Source: Ramlibacter sp.
GTDB taxonomy: Bacteria > Pseudomonadota > Gammaproteobacteria > Burkholderiales > Burkholderiaceae_C
Assembly: GCA_030695945.1 (NCBI GenBank)
Contig: JAUYOG010000023.1
Location: 1 to 64,000 of the forward strand
Direction of reading: 5' to 3'
DNA length: 64,000 nt
The position numbers were made by a program, and so were the translations under genes. The notes beneath the pieces were generated by a model. The model was not told the origin of the DNA. It worked only from the letters and a program-made list of their open reading frames with translations, and ran no database searches. Positions 41,731-49,952 of the stretch are shown in pieces (the stretch's first letter is position 1; every line of letters starts with the position of its first letter).

Positions 41731-42318
41731 GTGAAAATCGTCCCCAGGCGCAACCTGTCCTCGCAAGGCCGGATCGTGGTGCTCAACGGCCCCTCAAGCG
41801 CGGGCAAGTCGTCATTGGCACGCGCGCTTCAAGAGTGTGCTCCCGATCCATTTCTGCACGTGCAGTTAGACGTGTTTCGCGACATGGAACCGCCCGGCTA
41901 CTTCCGTAAAGGGCAGCCGGAAGTGTCTGCCCTACGCCTGGCGGCCTTGTGCCGGGCGATGAACGCGACCTGCGCCGAATACGCGCGCCACGGCCAGAAC
42001 GTCTTGCTGGATCATGCACTACCCGCGCAGGGTTGGCGGTATCTGGCTGAAGACCTGGATTCGTTTGCGGTGTTGCTCGTGGGTGTTCGCTGCTCGCTGG
42101 AGAAGCTCGAAGCCCGGGAACGCAGCCGCGGCGATCGCCCGATCGGCCTGGCGGCGTCGCAGGTGCTTGAAATTCATGCGGGCCGCTCGTATGACTTCGA
42201 GGTCGATACCACCGCCAGGAGTGTCGGCGATTGCGCGGCCGCAGTGGGAGAATGGCTCGCTGGCCTTCCGCGTCCAACGGCTTTCCCCGAAGTGGTGCGC
42301 CAATGTGCAGCGGTCTAA
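41731..42318 (+). CDS. Chloramphenicol phosphotransferase-like P-loop kinase, gene cassette
   Basis: This 195-residue kinase has Walker A NGPSSAGKSS (about 19-28), the acidic residue in HVQLDVFRDM (Asp47, at the CPT catalytic position) and a lid with LEARERSRGDRPIGLAASQ. It ends with HAGRSYDFEVDTTARSVGDCAAAV, as in CPT/cytidylate-kinase-like enzymes. CPT phosphorylates the 3-hydroxyl of chloramphenicol, but many relatives have unknown substrates, so resistance is only possible. GTG 41731 starts 5 bases after the cassette junction; the TAA is inside GTCTAAC. Confidence 0.82.
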   Translation: MKIVPRRNLSSQGRIVVLNGPSSAGKSSLARALQECAPDPFLHVQLDVFRDMEPPGYFRKGQPEVSALRLAALCRAMNATCAEYARHGQNVLLDHALPAQGWRYLAEDLDSFAVLLVGVRCSLEKLEARERSRGDRPIGLAASQVLEIHAGRSYDFEVDTTARSVGDCAAAVGEWLAGLPRPTAFPEVVRQCAAV

Positions 42319-42361
42319 CAATTTCCGTGCGCGTGGCACCTTAGGCCACGCGAGAATGCAC
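42313..42361 (+). other. attC remnant at the right end of the array
   Basis: GTCTAAC is followed by a GTGC-GCGTGGC/GCCACGC-GCAC hairpin, but the closing GTTRRRY box is absent, so the site is truncated. It marks the right edge of the array. Confidence 0.6.
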
Positions 42362-42363
42362 AC

Positions 42364-42798
42364 ATGACATGGCCCCTCGAGTATCAGCGCGCGTCGCACG
42401 ACTTCGAACAATTCATTGTCGCCGCCCGGGACGCGGCAGGCCTGGCGACAACAAACATGGCCTGGACGATGGTCCAGGGCGTGCTGCTCGCATTTCGACG
42501 GCGGCTGACGATTTCGCAGGCTATCGAGTTCGCCAACGTCTTGCCGCCACTTCTGCGGGCGCTATTTCTGGAAGACTGGCGCCCGAATGAAGAGCCGGTG
42601 CCGTTCAGTTCCCGAGACGCGCTCACCGAAGAAGTGCGATCGTTGCGTTCCCAGCACAACTTCTCGCCTGACAATGCTATCGAAGCCGTAGCTATCGCCC
42701 TACGAGGCAGCGTAGACGGGGCGGCGCTAAAACAGGTCCTGGCGAAATTGCCGCATGATGCGGCGAAGTTCTGGTCGGTGCGCTCCGGCAGCGAGTGA
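42364..42798 (+). CDS. DUF2267-domain protein
   Basis: This 144-residue helical protein resembles DUF2267: an N-terminal helix with a WTMVQGVLLAFRRRLTISQAIEFANVLPPLLRALFLEDW core (about 33-72) and a second repeat, ALTEEVRSL...AIEAVAIALRGSVDGAALKQVLAKLPHDAAKFW. Function unknown. ATG 42364 directly follows the attC remnant, so it may be the last cassette or the first flanking gene. Confidence 0.8.
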   Translation: MTWPLEYQRASHDFEQFIVAARDAAGLATTNMAWTMVQGVLLAFRRRLTISQAIEFANVLPPLLRALFLEDWRPNEEPVPFSSRDALTEEVRSLRSQHNFSPDNAIEAVAIALRGSVDGAALKQVLAKLPHDAAKFWSVRSGSE

Positions 42799-42926
42799 AG
42801 TTCCAAACGCGCCGGCAACTGATGCCGTGGCCCAGCATGCCAAAATGCGATCCCCATGAGCAGCGCTGTACCCGCGGCAGAGTCGGCTCGGGGTCCATCG
42901 TGGTCTACACATTCGTCTGAGGCATC

Positions 42927-43199
42927 ATGGCAATCGAACTTTCCAGGGAGATACGCGCCGAAGCCGTTGCTTCCATCGAGCGTTACTTTCGCGAGAACAT
43001 GGAAGAGAAGATCGGCAACATCGCAGCCGGGGCGCTCCTCGGCTACTTCCTGGAGGAGCTGGGGCCGCTCGTCTACAACAAGGCCGTGGCCGACGTCCAG
43101 GAGCGGCTGCAGGTCCGGGTTTCGGAACTGGACATCGACCACCACCAGGATGAGTTCCAGTACTGGCGCAAGTTCGACCAACAGCGCAAGAAGCGCTAA
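42927..43199 (+). CDS. DUF2164 family protein
   Basis: This 90-residue protein (IELSREIRAEAVASIERYFRENMEEKIGNIAAGALLGYFLEELGPLVYNKAVADVQERLQ) matches the DUF2164 pattern throughout. Small cytosolic proteins of this type have no known role. It is followed 6 bases later by the PPOX gene, probably co-transcribed. Confidence 0.87.
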   Translation: MAIELSREIRAEAVASIERYFRENMEEKIGNIAAGALLGYFLEELGPLVYNKAVADVQERLQVRVSELDIDHHQDEFQYWRKFDQQRKKR

Positions 43200-43205
43200 C
43201 GCCTC

Positions 43206-43817
43206 ATGAAATACGTCACTGCCCTTCCTGAGCTGGAGGCCCTGTTCGGTCCCGTGGGGGAGGCCTCCGTCAGGAAGGAAGTCCCCGTCATCCACCCCGC
43301 CTACCGGGCGTGGATCGAAGCGTCGCCCTTCCTGGTGCTGGCCACGTCGGGTGAGACGGGCCTGGACGTGTCCCCCCGTGGAGACCCGGCGCCGCTGGTG
43401 CGGGTCAAGGATGCGGCGACCCTGCTGCTGCCGGAGCGCAGGGGAAACAACCGCATCGACAGCCTGCGCAACATCATCGCCAACCCGAACGTCGCGATGA
43501 TCTTCTTCGTACCGGGCGTGCGTGAGACCGTCCGCGTGAACGGGACGGCGAAGATCTGTACGGAGCCGTCGGTGCTGGCGGAGTTTGCTATGCAGGGGGT
43601 CCTGCCGAAGTGCGTCATCGAGGTTTCCGTCCAGGCCGTGTTCTTCCAATGCGCAAGGGCGTTGCTGCGGTCGTCGCTCTGGTCCGGGGAGCAAGTGGCC
43701 GGCCGGCGCACCGTACCCACCGCGGGCGAAATGCTGGCAGCCCTGACCCAGGGGGCCGTCGGGGGCAAAGCGTACGACGACGAACTCCCGCAGCGGCAGG
43801 CAAAGACACTGTACTGA
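43206..43817 (+). CDS. Pyridoxamine 5'-phosphate oxidase-like flavoprotein
   Basis: This 203-residue split-barrel FMN-binding protein has ASPFLVLATSGETGLDVSPRGDPAPLVRV (about 39-67), LLPERRGNNRIDSLRNIIANPNVAMIFFVPGVRETVRVNGTAKI (about 75-118) and an IEVSVQAVFFQCARALLRSSLW C-terminal strand. This layout fits the FMN-dependent PPOX subgroup of about 200 residues. The substrate is not known. Confidence 0.88.
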   Translation: MKYVTALPELEALFGPVGEASVRKEVPVIHPAYRAWIEASPFLVLATSGETGLDVSPRGDPAPLVRVKDAATLLLPERRGNNRIDSLRNIIANPNVAMIFFVPGVRETVRVNGTAKICTEPSVLAEFAMQGVLPKCVIEVSVQAVFFQCARALLRSSLWSGEQVAGRRTVPTAGEMLAALTQGAVGGKAYDDELPQRQAKTLY

Positions 43818-43883
43818 AACGGACGAAGCCATGAACAGCAATCGCATCAATCACATTGCGCGGCTCGCGCACCGGGCCTGACC

Positions 43884-44315
43884 ATGGCAGTCACCTGGTC
43901 CGATTCGATCGCGCGTTTCGACTGGAACGAGCTGGAGGCGCTCTACCGAGCCGCGCCGTTGGGCAACAAGAGTGCCGAGGGCCTGAAGACGGTGTTCAAC
44001 AACAGCCGGTACCGCGTCTTCGCGTTCGAGGACGGCCGGCTGGTCGGCGCGGGCAGGGCGCTGGCCGACGGCGCCGACTGCTCGTACATCTGCGACGTCG
44101 CCGTGCTGCCGACCCACCAGGGCACGGGCCTGGGCAAGGAGATCGTGTCGCGGCTGGTCGCGCTGTCGCATGGCCACAAGAAGATCATCCTTTACTCGGT
44201 GCCGGGAAAGGAGCCGTTCTACCGCAAGTTCGGGTTCCGCCGCATGCTCACCGCGATGGCGATCTTCGAGAACGAGGCGCAGGCCCTCGAGCGGGGCTAT
44301 GTCTGCGAAGACTGA
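43884..44315 (+). CDS. GNAT-family N-acetyltransferase
   Basis: This 143-residue acetyltransferase has the acetyl-CoA motif CDVAVLPTHQGTGLGKEIVSRLV (about 73-95; Q-x-x-G-x-G) and the C-terminal Y-x-K-F-G-F-R-R strand. It is followed after 7 bases by a second GNAT. Substrate unknown. Confidence 0.9.
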   Translation: MAVTWSDSIARFDWNELEALYRAAPLGNKSAEGLKTVFNNSRYRVFAFEDGRLVGAGRALADGADCSYICDVAVLPTHQGTGLGKEIVSRLVALSHGHKKIILYSVPGKEPFYRKFGFRRMLTAMAIFENEAQALERGYVCED

Positions 44316-44322
44316 TCCTGCG

Positions 44323-44784
44323 ATGCGCGTCGCCCTGGAAGACCCGCGCCGGCAAGACGTGCATGCGCTGGTCGACGAGCTCGACGCCTACCAGGCCGCG
44401 CTCTACCCACCGCAGAGCAACCACGGGATCGACATCGATGCGCTGTCGCAGCCGGAAGTGCTGTTCGCCGTCGCCCGCGATGAGGCGGGCGCCGCGGTCG
44501 GCTGCGGCGCCGTCGTGCTCGGCGCTGGGTTCGGCGAGCTCAAGCGCATGTTCGTGCGTCCGGGCCGGCGCGGGCTTGGGGTCGGCAAGTCGTTGCTCGC
44601 GTTCCTGGAAGCGGAGGCGGCGCGTCGCGGCTGCACGCATTTCATGCTCGAGACGGGCATCCGCCAGCCGGAAGCCCTCGGCCTGTACGAGCGCGGCGGC
44701 TATGTCCGCCGCGGCCCTTTCGGCGCTTACGCGGAAGATCCGCTCAGCGTCTTCATGCACAAGCCCGCGAACAGCGCGGGATAG
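44323..44784 (+). CDS. GNAT-family N-acetyltransferase
   Basis: This 153-residue protein has ELKRMFVRPGRRGLGVGKSLLAFLEAEAARRG (about 71-102), the GNAT motif A with R-G-x-G-x-G. It continues FMLETGIRQPEALGLYERGGYVRRGPFG, the PhnO/ElaA-like motif B. An alternative ATG at 44299 lies inside the preceding gene. The two adjacent GNATs share little sequence, so they are not a recent duplication. Confidence 0.88.
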   Translation: MRVALEDPRRQDVHALVDELDAYQAALYPPQSNHGIDIDALSQPEVLFAVARDEAGAAVGCGAVVLGAGFGELKRMFVRPGRRGLGVGKSLLAFLEAEAARRGCTHFMLETGIRQPEALGLYERGGYVRRGPFGAYAEDPLSVFMHKPANSAG

Positions 44785-44792
44785 AGGACACC

Positions 44793-45302
44793 ATGCGAAT
44801 GCGAGGCATCGTCGTGACGGACAACGGCGTGTACCACCCGAAGGCCCTGACGGCGCGCCTGGTCCTGTACTTGATCTGCCTGGCCGCTATCGCGGCGATG
44901 GCATTGGCGGGCCGGATGCCGCTGCAGACGGCGGGGTTGTACTTCGCGCTGCTCGCGCTGCCGGCCGGCTGGGCGCTGTACACCTGGCGCAAATACGGGA
45001 AGCTGGGCAAGCCCAGCATCCTGCTCGCGAACGGCGAGCTCGTGATGGATCGCCCGCAGGGCATCGAGGTTCGTTTCGCGCTGGACAGCCTGCAGGAGGT
45101 GCACGTGCATGGCATGCGCGGCAAGCGCACCTACCGCTTCACGAGCAGCAACGGTGCCGTCGAGGAGGTTTCGCCGCTGTGGGCGCGCCAGGTCGAGGCG
45201 GCGGTGATCCAGTTCCTGCAGCACCGGCTGCCGCCGTCGGTCAAGGTGACGGTGGACGAGCCGACGTCGCTGTTCACGGCCTTCCGTGGCGGCAAGCCCT
45301 GA
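44793..45302 (+). CDS. Membrane protein with PH-like cytosolic domain
   Basis: This 169-residue protein starts with a soluble ~20 residues and has two hydrophobic helices (about 23-62). A ~100-residue beta-rich domain follows (SILLANGELVMDRPQGIEVRFALDSLQEVHVHGMRGKRTYRFTSSNGAVEEVSPLWARQVEAAVIQFLQHRLP) that looks like a bacterial PH fold ending in a helix. No specific family is claimed. A second ATG 6 bases in is an alternative start. LysR follows 19 bases downstream. Confidence 0.65.
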   Translation: MRMRGIVVTDNGVYHPKALTARLVLYLICLAAIAAMALAGRMPLQTAGLYFALLALPAGWALYTWRKYGKLGKPSILLANGELVMDRPQGIEVRFALDSLQEVHVHGMRGKRTYRFTSSNGAVEEVSPLWARQVEAAVIQFLQHRLPPSVKVTVDEPTSLFTAFRGGKP

Positions 45303-45321
45303 CCGCGCAATAATCCCCTTC

Positions 45322-46254
45322 ATGGAAACCAAGTGGCTTGAAGATTTCGTGAGCCTTGCGGAAACGCGAAGCTTCAGCCGCTCCGCCCAGCTGCGCCACG
45401 TGACGCAGCCCGCCTTCTCGCGCCGCATCCAGGCGCTGGAAGCCTGGGCCGGCACCGACCTCGTGGACCGCAGCTCCTACCCCACGCGGCTGACGCCGGC
45501 CGGCGAGACGCTGTATGCGCAGTCGCTGGAAATGCTGCAGGCGCTGCAAAGTACGCGCGCGATGTTGCGCGGCCACTCGGCGGCGGGGCAGGACGTGATC
45601 GAGTTCGCGGTGCCGCACACCCTGGCCTTCACGTTCTTCCCCGCCTGGGTCTCGTCGCTGCGCGAGAAGTTCGGCCCGATCAAGAGCCGCCTGATCGCGC
45701 TCAACGTCCACGACGCCGTGATGCGACTGGTGGAGGGCGGCTGCGACATCTTCATCGGCTACCACCACGCCTCGCAACCTTTCCAGCTCGACGCGGACCG
45801 CTATGAGATGGTGTCGCTGGGGCAGGAGGTGCTCGCGCCCTATTGCAAGGTGGACGCCGACGGCGAGCCGCTCTTCAAGCTGCCGGGCCGGGCCGGCCAG
45901 CCCCTGCCGTACCTGGGCTACGCGCCGGGTGCCTACCTCGGGCGCGTGACGGACCTGATCCTCAAGCAATCGGCCACCGCCATCCACCTGGACCGGGTGT
46001 ACGAGACCGACATGGCCGAAGGCCTGAAGGTGATGGCACTGGAAGGCCACGGCGTCGCCTTCCTGCCGTACAGCGCGGTGAAGAAGGAGCTGAGGTCCAA
46101 GCGCCTCGTCAACGCGGCGCCGCCCGAAATCAAGGGGCTGGAGATGACGATGGACGTGCGGGCTTATCGGGAGAAACCCGTAGGCAAGGAAGCGCCCAAG
46201 GGTACGGCCCAGGCCCTGTGGACCTATCTGGCGACCCACAACAGCGCGAAATGA
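45322..46254 (+). CDS. LysR-family transcriptional regulator
   Basis: This 310-residue regulator has a winged helix-turn-helix at residues 1-60 (WLEDFVSLAETRSFSRSAQLRHVTQPAFSRRIQALEAWAGTDLVDRSSYPTRLTPAGE). A periplasmic-binding-protein-like effector domain covers about 90-300. It precedes the glutamate-type ABC transporter in the same direction across a 420-base gap and may control it (inference). Confidence 0.9.
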   Translation: METKWLEDFVSLAETRSFSRSAQLRHVTQPAFSRRIQALEAWAGTDLVDRSSYPTRLTPAGETLYAQSLEMLQALQSTRAMLRGHSAAGQDVIEFAVPHTLAFTFFPAWVSSLREKFGPIKSRLIALNVHDAVMRLVEGGCDIFIGYHHASQPFQLDADRYEMVSLGQEVLAPYCKVDADGEPLFKLPGRAGQPLPYLGYAPGAYLGRVTDLILKQSATAIHLDRVYETDMAEGLKVMALEGHGVAFLPYSAVKKELRSKRLVNAAPPEIKGLEMTMDVRAYREKPVGKEAPKGTAQALWTYLATHNSAK

Positions 46255-46674
46255 GCTGAAGATCAGCGCCGCTGCTCGGTTATTAATTATTTGCATAACC
46301 GTCCGCGCAAACAGCATTGGCGTGGCGGCGCAGTCCCCTCTACAGTTCGCGCCACCCCAAAACCAGCCGCCACTCGCATGTCGTCCGCCATGGTCGGAGT
46401 GATGCAAGGCGCATGCGCGTCGAGGTGGACACCCTGATGCAGGGAGCAATGATGCCGGCGCGGCGAGTGCGTGATTTCGAATGCCGCTGGTGCGAAGAAG
46501 TCGATGCAGGCTGCGCGCGAAATTGATCGAGAGCAAAGCCGGGCACAAAGCCTGCTTGGGTGTTGGAGAGAGAATGCACGGTTGCCGAGGAGGAGGTTCA
46601 GGGTAATCCCGAAAGCCTGAATCCCTAGAATTTCGTTGTCAGTTAACCCTAACGCTTCACCACAGGAGATTTGT
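46255..46674. other. Non-coding 420-base region upstream of gltI
   Basis: No credible gene is seen. The left end is AT-rich (TTATTAATTATTTGCATAA at 46279), which would fit a promoter or a LysR-type T-N11-A site. A strong RBS AGGAG lies directly before gltI (46662-46666). The middle is ordinary GC-rich sequence without clear hairpins. Confidence 0.5.
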
Positions 46675-47574
46675 ATGAAGAAGCATTTATTGGCTTTCGC
46701 GGTTGCGGCCCTGGCCGCCGGCGGTGCTTTCGCGCAGGCGAACGACACCATTGCCAAGGTCAAGGCCTCGGGCGTCGTCACGATGGGCGTGCGCGATTCG
46801 TCGGGCGCGCTGTCGTACACCCTGGGTGACGGCAAGTACGCGGGCTACCACGTCGAGATCTGCCAGCGCATCCTGGCCAACCTCGAGAAGGCTGCCGGCA
46901 AGAAGCTGGAAGTCAAGTACCAGCCTGTCACGTCGCAGAACCGCATCCCCCTGGTGCAGAACGGAACCGTGGACATCGAGTGCGGCTCGACCACCAACAA
47001 CGCCACCCGCCAGAAGGACGTCGCCTTCGCCCTGACCACCTACGTGGAAGAAGTGCGCATCGCCGTCAAGGCCAGCTCCGGCATCGACTCGCTGGCCAAG
47101 CTGAACGGCAAGAACGTCGCCACCACCACCGGCACCACCTCCGTGCAGCTGCTGCGCAAGCACGAGCGCGCCGCGGGCGTCGACTTCAAGGAAATCTTCG
47201 GCAAGGACCACTCCGACAGCTTCCTGCTGCTCGAATCCGGCCGCGCCGACGCGTTCGTGATGGATGGCCAGATCCTGGCCGGCAACATCGCCACCGCCAA
47301 GAACCCCGCGGACTACCGGATCGTGGGCGAGACCATCAGCGTCGAGCCGATCGCCATCATGCTGCGCAAGGACGACCCGGCCTTCAAGAAGCTGGCCGAC
47401 GACACGATCCGCGACATGATGAAGTCCGGTGAAATCCAGAAGATCTACGACAAGTGGTTCGTCAACCCGATCCCGCCGAAGAACACCAAGGTGGGCCTGC
47501 CGGTCAGCGCCGCCACCAAGGCGGCCTGGGCCACCCCGAACGACAAGCCGCTCGAAGACTACCTGAAGAAGTAA
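46675..47574 (+). CDS. gltI: Glutamate/aspartate-type ABC transporter substrate-binding protein
   Basis: This 299-residue periplasmic protein has a signal peptide (MKKHLLAFAVAALAAGGAFAQA). SBP family 3 motifs are GVVTMGVRDSSGALSYTLGDGKYAGYHVEICQRI, VKYQPVTSQNRIPLVQNGTVDIECGSTTNNATRQKDVAFALTTYVEEVRI and FGKDHSDSFLLLESGRADAFVMDGQILAG. The ECGSTTN-N-R-Q region matches GltI closely. It is first of gltIJKL and separated from gltJ by a hairpin, consistent with higher expression of the binding protein. Confidence 0.93.
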   Translation: MKKHLLAFAVAALAAGGAFAQANDTIAKVKASGVVTMGVRDSSGALSYTLGDGKYAGYHVEICQRILANLEKAAGKKLEVKYQPVTSQNRIPLVQNGTVDIECGSTTNNATRQKDVAFALTTYVEEVRIAVKASSGIDSLAKLNGKNVATTTGTTSVQLLRKHERAAGVDFKEIFGKDHSDSFLLLESGRADAFVMDGQILAGNIATAKNPADYRIVGETISVEPIAIMLRKDDPAFKKLADDTIRDMMKSGEIQKIYDKWFVNPIPPKNTKVGLPVSAATKAAWATPNDKPLEDYLKK

Positions 47575-47590
47575 TAGCGCCGTGCCTGGC

Positions 47591-47630
47591 GAAACCCCGC
47601 CCTGCTGTTGCCGCGGCGGGGTTTCTGCCT
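47591..47630 (+). terminator. Attenuator/terminator between gltI and gltJ
   Basis: GAAACCCCGCC and GGCGGGGTTTC are perfect 11-base arms around a 13-base loop, 16 bases after the gltI stop. The following bases are only weakly T-rich (TGCCTTAAGG), so it may be a partial terminator or a 3' stabiliser of the gltI message. Confidence 0.75.
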
Positions 47631-47708
47631 TAAGGTAAGCCGAGGGCACGCGCGACGCGTGCCTTCCACGAACAACGACAACTCGAGGGGCCCCCGCGGG
47701 GACGACGT

Positions 47709-48467
47709 ATGGCTTGGGACTGGCAGGTTTTCTGCAAGACGACTGACGAGGGAACGGTGATGGCCAGCTGCCTGGGCAAGGCGGGCGACATCACCTACCT
47801 GGACTGGATGCTCCAGGCCTGGGGCTGGACGCTGTCCGTTGCCGGCTGCGCCTGGGTGATCGCCGTGCTCACGGGCTTCCTGGTCGGCACGCTGCGCACG
47901 CTGCCCAACAGCCCCTGGGTCGTGCGGTTCGCCAATGTCTGGGTCGAGGTATTTCGCAACGTCCCCATCCTGGTGCAGCTGTTCATCTGGTATTTCGTCA
48001 TCCCCAAGGCTTTTCCCCTGTTCCAGCAGGTACCGGGTTTCCTGCTGGTGATCTTCGCGCTCGGCTTCTTCACCTCGGCGCGCATCGCCGAACAGGTGCG
48101 CGCCGGCATCCAGGCACTGCCGCGAGGCCAGCGTTACGCGGGCCTCGCCGTGGGCTTCACCACCGCGCAGACCTACCGCTACGTCATTCTGCCGATGGCT
48201 TTTCGCATCATCCTGCCGCCCCTCACCAGCGAGTCCATGAACCTGCTGAAGAATTCCTCGGTGGCCTTCGCGGTGTCCATCGCCGAACTGACGATGTTCG
48301 CCATGCAGGCGCAGGAGGAAACGTCGCGCGGCATCGAGATCTACCTTGCGGTCACGGGCCTGTACGCGCTCTCGGCCTTCGCGGTCAACCGCGTCTTCGC
48401 CTTCATCGAAAAGAAGGTGCGCATCCCGGGCTTCATCGTCGCGGGCGGCATGGGCGGGGGGCACTGA
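47709..48467 (+). CDS. gltJ: Glutamate/aspartate-type ABC transporter permease GltJ
   Basis: This 252-residue permease has five to six hydrophobic helices and the coupling motif ARIAEQVRAGIQALPRGQRYAGLAVGFTTAQTYRYVILPMAFRIILPPLTSESMNLLKNSS. The family N terminus WDWQVF is present. It is followed directly by gltK. Confidence 0.93.
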   Translation: MAWDWQVFCKTTDEGTVMASCLGKAGDITYLDWMLQAWGWTLSVAGCAWVIAVLTGFLVGTLRTLPNSPWVVRFANVWVEVFRNVPILVQLFIWYFVIPKAFPLFQQVPGFLLVIFALGFFTSARIAEQVRAGIQALPRGQRYAGLAVGFTTAQTYRYVILPMAFRIILPPLTSESMNLLKNSSVAFAVSIAELTMFAMQAQEETSRGIEIYLAVTGLYALSAFAVNRVFAFIEKKVRIPGFIVAGGMGGGH

Positions 48468-48468
48468 C

Positions 48469-49137
48469 ATGGGAAACCTCGACCTCACCTTCGTCAACTG
48501 GGACATCATCAGCAAGTTCGTCGTCAAGGGCTTCGCGTTCAGCGTGCAGCTCACCATCGTCGCGACGCTGGGCGGCATCCTTTTCGGCACCATCCTCGCG
48601 CTGCTGCGCCTGTCGGGCAAGCCGTGGCTGGTGTACCCCGCCACGTTCTACGTCAACGGCATGCGCTCCATCCCGCTGGTGATGGTGATCCTGTGGTTCT
48701 TCCTGCTGGTGCCGATCATCATCGGCCGGCCGGTGGGCGCCGAGTATTCGGCCAACATCACCTTCGTCGCGTTCGAGGCGGCGTATTTCAGCGAGATCAT
48801 GCGCGCGGGCATCCAGTCGATCCCGCGCGGGCAGGTGCACGCCGGCCAGGCGCTGGGCATGACGTACGCCCAGAACATGCGGCTCATCGTCCTGCCGCAG
48901 GCATTCCGCAACATGCTGCCGGTGCTGCTCACGCAGACCATCATCCTGTTCCAGGACACCTCGCTGGTCTACGCCATCGGCGCCTACGACCTGCTCAAGG
49001 GCTTCGTCACCGCCGGCAAGATCTACGGCCGGCCGGAGGAGGCCTACCTGCTGGCCGCCGTCGTCTATTTCGCCGTCTGCATGACCCTGTCGTACCTCGT
49101 CAAGCGACTGCAGGCCAAGATCGCCATCATCCGTTAA
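48469..49137 (+). CDS. gltK: Glutamate/aspartate-type ABC transporter permease GltK
   Basis: This 222-residue permease starts 1 base after the gltJ stop. It has hydrophobic helices, [28 protein letters not shown] and the coupling motif [60 protein letters not shown]. It forms the channel with GltJ. Confidence 0.93.
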   Translation: MGNLDLTFVNWDIISKFVVKGFAFSVQLTIVATLGGILFGTILALLRLSGKPWLVYPATFYVNGMRSIPLVMVILWFFLLVPIIIGRPVGAEYSANITFVAFEAAYFSEIMRAGIQSIPRGQVHAGQALGMTYAQNMRLIVLPQAFRNMLPVLLTQTIILFQDTSLVYAIGAYDLLKGFVTAGKIYGRPEEAYLLAAVVYFAVCMTLSYLVKRLQAKIAIIR

Positions 49138-49154
49138 GCGCCAAAGAGTCTCAC

Positions 49155-49892
49155 ATGATCGAAATCAAGAACGTCTCGAAGTGGTACGGCCCCGTGCAGG
49201 TGCTCACCGACTGCTCCGTCAACATCAACAAGGGCGATGTCGTGGTCGTCTGCGGGCCTTCCGGCTCGGGCAAGTCCACCCTCATCAAGACCGTGAACGC
49301 GCTGGAGCCCTTCCAGAAGGGCGAGATCTTCGTGGACGGCGTGGCCGTGCACGACCCCAAGACCGACCTGCCCAAGCTGCGCAGCCGCGTCGGCATGGTG
49401 TTCCAGCATTTCGAGCTGTTCCCGCACCTGTCGGTGACGGAGAACCTCACGATCGCGCAGATCAAGGTGCTGAACCGCACGCCTGACGAGGCGATGGCGC
49501 GCGGCCTGAAGATGCTCGACCGCGTGGGCCTGATGGCGCACAAGGACAAGTTCCCCGGCCAGCTCTCGGGCGGCCAGCAGCAGCGCGTCGCGATCGCCCG
49601 CGCGCTGTCGATGGACCCGATCGTGATGCTGTTCGACGAGCCCACCTCCGCGCTCGATCCCGAGATGGTCGGCGAGGTGCTGGACGTGATGGTGAAGCTG
49701 GCCAAGGAAGGCATGACCATGATGGTGGTCACGCACGAGATGGGCTTTGCGCGCAAGGTGGCCAGCCGCGTGATCTTCATCGACGTGGGCGGCAAGATCC
49801 TGGAGGACTGCACCACGGAGGACTTCTTCGGGAACCCGGACGCCCGCCAGCCGCGAACCAAGGACTTCCTCAACAAGATCCTGGCCCACTGA
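49155..49892 (+). CDS. gltL: Glutamate/aspartate-type ABC transporter ATPase GltL
   Basis: This 245-residue ATPase has Walker [10 protein letters not shown] (36-44), Q-loop [12 protein letters not shown], signature [15 protein letters not shown], Walker [16 protein letters not shown] and H-loop [10 protein letters not shown]. It ends the gltIJKL operon and is followed by a palindromic repeat and pyrC. Confidence 0.95.
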   Translation: MIEIKNVSKWYGPVQVLTDCSVNINKGDVVVVCGPSGSGKSTLIKTVNALEPFQKGEIFVDGVAVHDPKTDLPKLRSRVGMVFQHFELFPHLSVTENLTIAQIKVLNRTPDEAMARGLKMLDRVGLMAHKDKFPGQLSGGQQQRVAIARALSMDPIVMLFDEPTSALDPEMVGEVLDVMVKLAKEGMTMMVVTHEMGFARKVASRVIFIDVGGKILEDCTTEDFFGNPDARQPRTKDFLNKILAH

Positions 49893-49898
49893 TGGCAT

Positions 49899-49938
49899 CC
49901 CCCTCTCCCCCCGGGAGAGGGTTGGGGTGAGGGCAATG
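49899..49938. repeat. CCCTCTCCC/GGGAGAGGG intergenic repeat
   Basis: TCCCCCTCTCCCCCCGGGAG followed by AGGGTTGGGGTGAGGGC is the intergenic form of the element that is inserted in frame at 15043. It lies between gltL and pyrC, just before the pyrC start. Confidence 0.75.
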
Positions 49939-49952
49939 GGACAATACGTCCC

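Larger units (their letters stand above)
38930..42361 (+). mobile_element. Integron gene-cassette array without integrase (CALIN)
   Basis: Small plus-strand genes are separated by imperfect palindromes that start with an RYYYAAC-type box and end with a GTTRRRY-type box, the layout of integron attC sites. Sites are at 38930, 39337, 39971, 41017 and 41419, plus a bare junction at 41720 and a remnant at 42313. Stop codons fall inside the left boxes, as is usual for cassettes. Base composition is visibly less GC-biased than the flanks. No intI-like recombinase is in the window; the XerC at 61066 is the housekeeping enzyme. Genes inside are adaptive or orphan functions typical of chromosomal integrons. 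Confidence 0.85.

Noticed and set aside
43831-43881. 16-codon frame MNSNRINHIARLAHRA before the first GNAT gene
   Set aside because: Too short and without a clear RBS or repeat of regulatory codons; not supported as a gene or leader peptide.
46255-46674. Possible riboswitch or small RNA in the long gltI leader
   Set aside because: No conserved riboswitch core or strong hairpin-plus-T-run was found; only an AT-rich block and an RBS are visible.
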